Notes under the pieces: model-generated | Database searches by the model: none | What the model saw: the letters and a program-made list of their open reading frames with translations, nothing else | Told to the model about the DNA's origin: nothing | NCBI GenBank assembly: GCA_036186865.1 | Contig: AP025043.1 | Span: 33,999,657 to 34,063,656, forward strand | From: Eustoma russellianum | Lineage: Eukaryota > Streptophyta > Magnoliopsida > Gentianales > Gentianaceae | Reading direction: 5' to 3' | DNA length: 64,000 nucleotides | Position numbers and translations under genes: made by a program | In this document: positions 54,751 to 61,864 of the stretch, piece by piece | How the letters are laid out: each line of letters starts with the position of its first letter | Position numbering within the stretch: the first letter of the stretch is position 1

Positions 54751-57700
54751 TCAGTTGTAAGCAATTAAGCCAAGTCTTGCACGTAAATTCTCAAAGATAG
54801 CTTGATTAAGGGGTTTAGTGAATATGTCAGCTACTTGTTGATCAGTTCTAACATGTTCAATGTGTATATGTCCAAGATTAACATGATCACGGAGAAAATG
54901 ATAACGTACTTCTATATGCTTTGCCTTAGAGTGTAGTACAGGGTTTTTAGACAAATTTATAGCACTTGTACTATCACAATAGATGGGGATATTATTTACT
55001 TGTATTTCAAAGTCTGAAAGTTGTTGTTTAATCCATAATAGTTGAGTACAACATAGACTTAAAGCCATATATTCTGCTTCAGTAGTAGAAAGTGCAACAC
55101 TAGATTGTTTCTTTGAAAACCAAGATATTAGTGAGTTTCCTAGGAATTGACATGTTCCACTAGTGCTCTTTCTATCTACTCTACATCCACCATAATCTGC
55201 ATCTGAATATGCATGTAGACTTAGACTAGATTGTCTATCATACCATAAGCCTAATGTTGGTGTATGTTGAAGATATCTAAATATTCTTTTTATAGCTTTA
55301 AAGTGTGACAACTTAGGCATACTTTGAAATCTTGCACACATACATACTGCAAACATAATATCAGGTCTACTAGCAGTTAGATATAGCAATGAACCAATCA
55401 TAGACCTATATAGTTTTTCATCAAATGCAACACCATTTTCATCTTTGTCTAATTTTGTTGAAGTACACATTGGTGTTGGAGATGGTTTCAAGTTTTCAAA
55501 GTTGAATTTCTTTATCATATCTCTTATGTATTTGGCTTGATTGATATGTATACCACTTGATGTTTGTTTTATTTGCAAGCCTAAGAAATAGTTTAATTCA
55601 CCAACCATAGACATTTCAAACTCAGACTTCATACAATCTTCAAAGTCTTTTACTAAGTTAGGATTAGTTGAACCAAAGATTATGTCATCTACATATATTT
55701 GTATTACAAGCAAATCTTTGTCTTTCTTTTTCAAGAATAAGGTACTATCTATGGTTCCTCTTTGAAAGTTGTTACTTAGTAAAAAGTTGGCAAATCTTTC
55801 ATACCATGAACGGGGGGCTTGTTTCAAACCATATAAGGCTTTCTTAAGTTTATATACATGATTAGGGTTCTTTGGATCTTCAAAGCCTGGTGGTTGTTTA
55901 ACAAAAACTTCTTCTTGGATATAGCCATTTAAGAATGCACTCTTAACATCCATTTGGAATAGTTTGATGTTATTATAACATGCAAAAGCTAATAAGAGGC
56001 GTATGGATTCTAATCTTGCTACGGGGGCAAATGTTTCATCGTAATCAATACCCTCTTCTTGATTATATCCTTGAGCTACAAGTCTTGCTTTATTTCTTAC
56101 TACAACCCCTTGTTCATTCATTTTGTTCCTAAACACCCATTTAGTTCCAATGATTGATTTATCCTCGGGTTTAGGTACTAAATCCCACACATTGTTTCTT
56201 TCAAATTGGTTTAACTCTTCATGCATTGCATCTATCCAATATGCATCGTTTAAGGCATCATTCACATTCTTAGGTTCAATTTGGGATATAAGTGCATGCC
56301 ATTGATCATATTCATTAGGATCTATTTGCCTACGTGTTCTAACCCCTTGATTTACATCTCCTATGATAAGTTCTTGAGGATGCTTTTGTTTATCTCTTAT
56401 TTGCCACCAATTACTTGGTTGTGCATCTTCAATAGGTTCATGATGTTCAATAGGCTGGTTAGGCACATTTTCTTCATTACGTTCTTGTGTAGGGGGAGTT
56501 TGAACTTCATGCATTTCAAGAGTTTGATTTGGTGTTTCAATTTGTTCATTTGTAGGTGGTAGGATAAGTTCATCTTCATCATGAAGTATTTGATCATTTG
56601 GTACATAGATTTCATGTTGATTACTTGTTTGGAGATATGCATTTTCATTGAACTTCACATGTATAGATTCAACTATCTTTCTTGTTTGTGCATTATAACA
56701 TCTATATGCTTTAGAGTTCATTGAATATCCCACAAATATATGTTCATCAGACTTAGGATCAAACTTATCTAAGTTATCTTTTGTGTTCAATACAAAGCAT
56801 TTACAACCAAAGACTTTTAGATAGTTTACTTTTGGGAGTCGTCCATTTAAGATTTCATATGGTGTTTTGTTCAATTTCTTTCTTATTGATAGTCTGTTGA
56901 TCATATAACTTGAAGTGTTTACTGCTTCAGCCCATAAGAATTTAGGTACTTTGTTTTCTACCATCATTGTTCTTGCTACTTCTTGAATAGTCCTATTCTT
57001 TCTTTCAACTACACCATTAAGTTGAGGAGTTCTTGGTGGGGAGAATTCATGTTTTATACCCTTTTCATTACAGAATTTGATTAATTCACTATTTTTAAAC
57101 TCACCACCTCTATCACTCCTTATCTTAATAACATGTGATTCATGTTCATTTTCAAGTTGTCTAATTAGATTAGCTATAGATGATGCACTTTCATCTTTTG
57201 AAGCAAGAAACAATGTCCAAGTATATCTTGAGAAATCATCAACTATTACACATACATAATAACTTCCACCTAAGCTTCTTGTTCTACATGGACCAAATAA
57301 GTCTATATGCAAGAGTTCTAGTATTCTTGATGTTGTGACCTCGGTTTTAGGCTTAAGGGATTCTCTAACATGTTTGCCTTTGATACAAGATTCACATAGT
57401 TGAAAATCATTCAAGTTAAGTTTAGGCAATCCTTTAACAAGACTTTTAGCGTGTAGTTTTTCTAAGGTTGATATACCAATGTGTCCTAAACGTCTATGCC
57501 AAAGATTGGGATCAGATTCATGTGAAACAAGACATTTTGTGTTACTACTTAGCATATCATCCATGTTAAGCACATATATGTTTCCTTCACGTTTTCCTTT
57601 TAACACAACTTGATTGTTTTTATCCATTATCTTACAAGAAGTGGAGGAGAAGAGAACATTCAAGTTGTTGTCACATAGTTGAGAAACACTTAAAAGCTCA

Positions 57701-57963
57701 AAGGTTAAGTTACTTACAAGTAGGACGTTTTTGATCTCAAACTTGTTTGGATCACCAACCTTGCCTTTGCCAATTATTTGGCCTTGGTTGTTGTCTCCAA
57801 AGGTAACTTTGCCACCTTTTGCAACGTTCTTAAGTGTGCTAAACAAATTTTTGTTGCCCGTCATATGTCTTGAGCAACCACTATCAACTATCCAATTGGT
57901 TTTGTTCTTTTCATCTTCTTTGTTGTTATAACCAGCAACTTGTCTTTCTTTGATGTTATGTAC
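54751..57963 (-). CDS. CopD pol, 1071 codons (incl. stop), intact
   Basis: Counting from GTA at 57961-57963: protease Asp-Ser-Gly at 27-29; integrase zinc His156, His161, Cys190, Cys193; catalytic Asp221, Asp284 and Glu320; RT YVDD at 757-760; RNase H in the last 150 residues; stop at 54751. No disabling change is seen. The frame is preceded immediately by TAG and the first ATG is residue 34, inside the protease motif, so Pol must be made as a fusion with Gag or from an unusual start. SIRE/Maximus-like features include CARFQS and CQFLGNSLISWFSKKQ. Confidence 0.93.
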   Translation of the reverse strand, partial: VHNIKERQVAGYNNKEDEKNKTNWIVDSGCSRHMTGNKNLFSTLKNVAKGGKVTFGDNNQGQIIGKGKVGDPNKFEIKNVLLVSNLTFELLSVSQLCDNNLNVLFSSTSCKIMDKNNQVVLKGKREGNIYVLNMDDMLSSNTKCLVSHESDPNLWHRRLGHIGISTLEKLHAKSLVKGLPKLNLNDFQLCESCIKGKHVRESLKPKTEVTTSRILELLHIDLFGPCRTRSLGGSYYVCVIVDDFSRYTWTLFLASKDESASSIANLIRQLENEHESHVIKIRSDRGGEFKNSELIKFCNEKGIKHEFSPPRTPQLNGVVERKNRTIQEVARTMMVENKVPKFLWAEAVNTSSYMINRLSIRKKLNKTPYEILNGRLPKVNYLKVFGCKCFVLNTKDNLDKFDPKSDEHIFVGYSMNSKAYRCYNAQTRKIVESIHVKFNENAYLQTSNQHEIYVPNDQILHDEDELILPPTNEQIETPNQTLEMHEVQTPPTQERNEENVPNQPIEHHEPIEDAQPSNWWQIRDKQKHPQELIIGDVNQGVRTRRQIDPNEYDQWHALISQIEPKNVNDALNDAYWIDAMHEELNQFERNNVWDLVPKPEDKSIIGTKWVFRNKMNEQGVVVRNKARLVAQGYNQEEGIDYDETFAPVARLESIRLLLAFACYNNIKLFQMDVKSAFLNGYIQEEVFVKQPPGFEDPKNPNHVYKLKKALYGLKQAPRSWYERFANFLLSNNFQRGTIDSTLFLKKKDKDLLVIQIYVDDIIFGSTNPNLVKDFEDCMKSEFEMSMVGELNYFLGLQIKQTSSGIHINQAKYIRDMIKKFNFENLKPSPTPMCTSTKLDKDENGVAFDEKLYRSMIGSLLYLTASRPDIMFAVCMCARFQSMPKLSHFKAIKRIFRYLQHTPTLGLWYDRQSSLSLHAYSDADYGGCRVDRKSTSGTCQFLGNSLISWFSKKQSSVALSTTEAEYMALSLCCTQLLWIKQQLSDFEIQVNNIPIYCDSTSAINLSKNPVLHSKAKHIEVRYHFLRDHVNLGHIHIEHVRTDQQVADIFTKPLNQAIFENLRARLGLIAYN

Positions 57964-58055
57964 CTACAAATGTAAATAACAACTTAGGTACCCTTTGATT
58001 TTGGGTCCTTTCAAGGTTAGACAAGTTAAGTTCATGTTAGTGTACCTTTAGGTAC
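57964..58055 (-). other. Candidate gag-pol intron, CopD copy (92 nt)
   Basis: Matches the CopB and CopC segments by eye. Sense donor GTACCT, sense acceptor ATTTGTAG. Confidence 0.5.
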
Positions 58056-59316
58056 CCAAACTTGAACAACCTTTCTTGGTTTTGAAATGTTAAAATCATG
58101 TTGCATATAATGAACAAATAGTGGATTTTGATACATAGAATATGATGGAAAAGGGGCTGCACATTTATGTCTAGTTGGATAAGCATTGTAAGTTCTATAT
58201 GCATTTGAATGTTGCCATGTATATGAGTTATATCTTGGCCGTGAGTTATCATAGTTTCTAGGCCGTGTGTTGTAAACTGATTTAGGCCGAGAGTATGTCA
58301 TGTTCTTCACATAAGCATGTTGTTGCATATAAGGCATAACTTGAGCAGATTGCATACTACTTTGTTTAGGCATTCTTGTATACATGTAAGCATGGTTTCT
58401 AGGTGTATTTACCTTCCTATATGTTGATGCATTTTGCAATCTTTGTGATGAAGGTGGTGTGGGCAGAATAGGTTCATTTCTAAATGCATTTGGCCTATAT
58501 TTCATGTTGGTTGAAGATGATACAAATGTTGTTTCCTTAGGTGTGTATTCAGCTTCTTTAACATATCCAAGACCTTGTTTGTCATTTCCATGCTTTTGAG
58601 ATGCAATAAGAGTGTCTAACATGTTGGAACCATTCTTAAATTGTTCTAAAGATTTGTTCAAGTCTAGGTTGCATGCCTTTAATGATTCAAATTCAGTTTG
58701 TATTTCATGTAATTTAGACTTTAAAACGTTGTAATCAACACATTGCACACATTGCACATTTTCATGTTTGTTCTTAAGTTCCTTAATCTGATTTTGCATT
58801 GAACTAATAGTGTTAGATGATTCAAGTTGAAGAACTTCTAGTTGAGAAGTTAGATTCAAGTTAGACGTCTCCAACTTGTTCTTCTCCTCAACTATTCTTT
58901 TCTTCTCCTTGGATAGCTTCTTATATCTATCATGCAACTTTTCTAATTCATCCAACAATTCATCTTGAGTAAAATCACATTCAGAGTCAGAATCGAATGT
59001 TACCTCATTTGTAGACTTTGAAGCCAAACATGTTTGTGCAACTTCAGGTTCCTCCTCGGATTCGGATGAAGATGTGTCATCCCAAGTGCTTGCCTTAAGA
59101 GCTTTCTTCCTCCTTTGCTTAGGTTCTACTCTAGTTTGTGTCCTTGTCTTTTCATCCATGTCACGGTTTTTGTTCTTGTTTGGACAATCATATGAGATGT
59201 GTCCTTGTTTGCCACATTCATAACACTTAAGTTCTTTATCATACCATTTACCATCTTGTTTGTTAGATTTCACATTGATAGGGGCAGCTGATTTTGCTTG
59301 TCTTTTAGTTGGTCTT
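58032..59316 (-). CDS. CopD gag, C-terminal part (N-terminus beyond CopE)
   Basis: The segment begins at RPTKRQAKSAAP and contains the zinc knuckle CYECGKQGHISYDC, acidic patch, coiled-coil-like region and Tyr/Arg/Pro tail, ending at the same stop as other copies. An apparent N-terminal extension reading MAHPAYAHRPTPRD comes from translating the CopE LTR-like sequence backwards and is not part of Gag. Whether the missing part is full length or deleted as in CopB cannot be told. Confidence 0.88.
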
Positions 59317-59489
59317 TGTTGGGTGCAGCAATTGTCCCGTGGCGTAGGCCGGTGGGCGTAGGCCGGGTGGGCCAAGTCACAGTCGAATGCCGTGGGCGCT
59401 TGTGTGCTGAATGCACTATAAGGCTAGGGTATGCGCATCTCCTGTCACCAATTGGTTTTGGGAGAGATGGTAGCGCCTGAGGTCCTACA
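59317..59489 (+). repeat. CopE 5' LTR candidate (173 bp, GC-rich)
   Basis: Starts TGTTGGGTGCAGC and ends GAGGTCCTACA, then AT and the PBS, the same spacing as in the other copia copies. It contains a tandem CGTAGGCCGG-type repeat (about 59341-59372) and a TATA-like ACTATAAGG near 59417. GC content is visibly higher than anything around it. Its size is like that of TRIM-class LTRs. The lack of a second copy in the window keeps this provisional. Confidence 0.65.
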
Positions 59490-59491
59490 AT

Positions 59492-59503
59492 TGGTATCAG
59501 AGC
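59492..59503 (+). promoter_or_regulatory. CopE primer-binding site (initiator tRNA-Met)
   Basis: TGGTATCAGAGC, extended by CAGGTT, gives an 18-base match to the complement of initiator tRNA-Met as I recall it. The other copia copies have A in place of the first C (GAGCAAGG) and so match only 12 bases before a mismatch. Confidence 0.93.
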
Positions 59504-59675
59504 CAGGTTGAGCACCATATTCTGATTTGAGCTGAAAACAGTCTACACTCCAAGTTGCAAAGTTGCTGGAAATTTTCTGGTTGTCTTATATTCTTCATAT
59601 TTGGTATCTACAACAAGGTGACACTTTCTTTCCTTCTTATAAGTGTTTTAAACGTTTTCTCACACACTAAGAAGC
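59504..59675 (+). other. CopE leader between PBS and gag
   Basis: 172 bp homologous to the leaders of CopA (317-488), CopB and CopC. No coding frame. Confidence 0.85.
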
Positions 59676-61796
59676 ATGTCTAAGTCACACATGAAAATAG
59701 AATTAGAAGGCATGTCCACACAAAGACCACCTCTTTTTGATGGAGAAAACTTTAGTCATTGGAAACTAAGGATGAAATTGTTCTTAATGGCTATTGACAT
59801 AGACTTGTGGTCTATCATTGAAGATGGACCTTATGTGCCTACTAAGCATGTTATAATTGATGGCTTATCACAAGAAGTTGAGAAATATAGAAAAGATTGG
59901 AGTGATGAAGATAAAAAGAAAATGAGTCTTAATGCTAAAGCAATGCAATTATTGTTGAATGGTTTAAGTAGAAGTGAATCTGCCTATGTCTCTTCATGTT
60001 TAAGTGCAAAGGATATGTGGAAATGTCTTGAAATGAAGCATGAAGGAACTAATCAAGTAAAGGAATCAAAGATTAACATGTTAATGACTACACTTGAATC
60101 ATTCCATTTACTGCCTAATGAATCAATTGTTGATATGGATTTAAGGCTTACTAACTTATACAACTCACTTGAATCCCTTGGTAAAACGTTTTTGATGAAA
60201 GAAAAAGTGCAAAAAGTTTTGAGAAGTTTGCCAATTGAATGGGATGCCAAAGTTAGTGCCATTGAAGAAAGCAAAGATCTTTCTCAAATAAAACTTGATG
60301 AATTGATAGGTTCTTTAAAAGTTTATGAAAACAAGTTGAATATAAGAAAGGCTGAATCTAGTAACAAGTCTAAATCACTTGCATTTGTAACAAATGAACC
60401 CGAATCATCTAATCAAGCCGAGTATGAAAGTGATGATGAAAGTGATGAAGAAGACATAATGTTGTTAGCTAGGCGTTTAAGGAAGTTTTTCAAGAAAAGA
60501 CCAACTAAAAGACAAGCAAAATCAGCCGCCCCTATCAATGTGAAATCTAACAAACAAGATGGTAAGTGGTATGATAAAGAACTCAAGTGTTATGAATGTG
60601 GCAAACAAGGACACATCTCATATGATTGTCCAAACAAGAACAAAAACCGTGACATGGATGACAAGACAAGGACAAAAACTAGAGTAGAACCTATGCAAAG
60701 GAGGAAGAAAGCTCTCAAGGTAAGTTCAAGCACTTGGGATGACACATCTTCATCCGAATCCGAGGAGGAACCTGAAGTTGCACAAACATGTTTGGCTTCA
60801 AAGTCTACAAATGAGGTAACATTCGATTCTGATTCCGAATGTGATTTTACTCAAGATGAATTGTTGGATGAATTAGAAAAGTTGCATAATAGATATAAGA
60901 AGCTATCCAAGGAGAAGAAAAGAATAGTTGAGGAGAAGAACAAGTTGGAGACGTCTAACTTGAATCTAACTTCTCAACTAGAAGTTCTTCAACTTGAATC
61001 ATCTAACACTATTAGTTCAATGCAAAATCAGATCAAGGAACTTAAGAACAAACATGAAAATGTGCAATGTGTGCAATGTGTTGATTACAACGTTTTAAAG
61101 TCTAAATTGCATGAAATACAAACTGAATTTGAATCATTGAAAGCATGCAACCTAGACTTGAACAAATCTTTAGAACAATCTAAGAATGCTTCCAACATGT
61201 TAGACACTATTATTGCATCTCAAAAGCATGGAAATGACAAACAAGGTCTTGGATATGTTAAAGAAGCTGAATACACACCTAAGGAAACAACATTTGTATC
61301 ATCTTCAACCAACATGAAATATAGGCCAAATGCATCTAGAAATGAACCTATTCTGCCCACACCACCTTCATCACAAAGATTGCAAAACGCATCAACACAT
61401 AGGAAGGTAAATACACCTAGAAACCATGCTTACATGTATACAAGAATGCCTAAACAAAGAAGTATGAAATCTGCTCAAGTTATGCCTTATATGCAACAAC
61501 ATGCTTATGTGAAGAACATGACATACTCTAGGCCTAAATCAGTTTACAACACACGGCCTAGACACACACAACATCTTGCTTATACACGGCCAAGATATAA
61601 CTCATATACATGGCAACATTCAAATGCATATAGAACTTACAATGCTTATCCAACTAGACATAAATGTGCAGCCCCTTTTCCATCATATTCTATGTATCAA
61701 AATCCACTATTTGTTCATTATATGCAACATGATTTTAACATTTCAAAACCAAGAAAGGTTGTTCAAGTTTGGGTACCTAAAGGTACACTAACATGA
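59676..61796 (+). CDS. CopE gag, 706 aa, intact
   Basis: Same architecture and length as CopC Gag: UBN2-type domain about 15-225, zinc knuckle Cys305/Cys308/His313/Cys318, coiled-coil-like region about 385-490, and a TRPR-repeat tail. It differs by a modest number of substitutions (for example ESFHLL for ETFHLL, KVSSST for KASSST, SKNASN for FKNGSN). The ATG is the first in the leader that opens the Gag frame. The stop TGA at 61794-61796 lies within the intron-like segment. Confidence 0.95.
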   Translation: MSKSHMKIELEGMSTQRPPLFDGENFSHWKLRMKLFLMAIDIDLWSIIEDGPYVPTKHVIIDGLSQEVEKYRKDWSDEDKKKMSLNAKAMQLLLNGLSRSESAYVSSCLSAKDMWKCLEMKHEGTNQVKESKINMLMTTLESFHLLPNESIVDMDLRLTNLYNSLESLGKTFLMKEKVQKVLRSLPIEWDAKVSAIEESKDLSQIKLDELIGSLKVYENKLNIRKAESSNKSKSLAFVTNEPESSNQAEYESDDESDEEDIMLLARRLRKFFKKRPTKRQAKSAAPINVKSNKQDGKWYDKELKCYECGKQGHISYDCPNKNKNRDMDDKTRTKTRVEPMQRRKKALKVSSSTWDDTSSSESEEEPEVAQTCLASKSTNEVTFDSDSECDFTQDELLDELEKLHNRYKKLSKEKKRIVEEKNKLETSNLNLTSQLEVLQLESSNTISSMQNQIKELKNKHENVQCVQCVDYNVLKSKLHEIQTEFESLKACNLDLNKSLEQSKNASNMLDTIIASQKHGNDKQGLGYVKEAEYTPKETTFVSSSTNMKYRPNASRNEPILPTPPSSQRLQNASTHRKVNTPRNHAYMYTRMPKQRSMKSAQVMPYMQQHAYVKNMTYSRPKSVYNTRPRHTQHLAYTRPRYNSYTWQHSNAYRTYNAYPTRHKCAAPFPSYSMYQNPLFVHYMQHDFNISKPRKVVQVWVPKGTLT

Positions 61797-61864
61797 ACTT
61801 AACTTGTCTAACCTTGAAAGGACCCAAAATCAAAGGGTACCTAAGTTGTTATTTACATTTGTAG
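61773..61864 (+). other. Candidate gag-pol intron, CopE copy (92 nt)
   Basis: Donor-like GTACCT follows codon TGG (61770-61772). CTAAC words (61788-61792 and about 61809-61813) could serve as branch points. The acceptor-like TTTACATTTGTAG ends at 61864. Gag (frame start 59676) ends at 61796; the pol frame has TAG at 61862-61864 and is open only from 61865. Removing 92 nt joins codon TGG to GTA in phase. Confidence 0.5.

Larger units (their letters stand above)
51715..59316 (-). mobile_element. CopD: Ty1/copia element, 3' portion (cut by CopE)
   Basis: The 3' LTR (51715-54412), polypurine tracts, complete pol, intron-like segment and C-terminal gag are present. The sequence breaks at 59316, where CopE begins in the opposite direction. 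It is inserted in Gyp5 protease-RT after CTAAC (51710-51714). Its gag N-terminus, PBS and 5' LTR would lie to the right of CopE. Confidence 0.88.

Noticed and set aside
59298..59518. Frames of 60 and 82 residues across the CopD/CopE junction
   Set aside because: They are products of the GC-rich LTR-like unit read in arbitrary frames, with no domain and not contained in one unit.
61773..61864. Stop-codon readthrough or a single frameshift to make Gag-Pol
   Set aside because: The Gag frame has TAA two codons after TGA, and the pol frame has TAG immediately before 61865, so the two open frames do not overlap.
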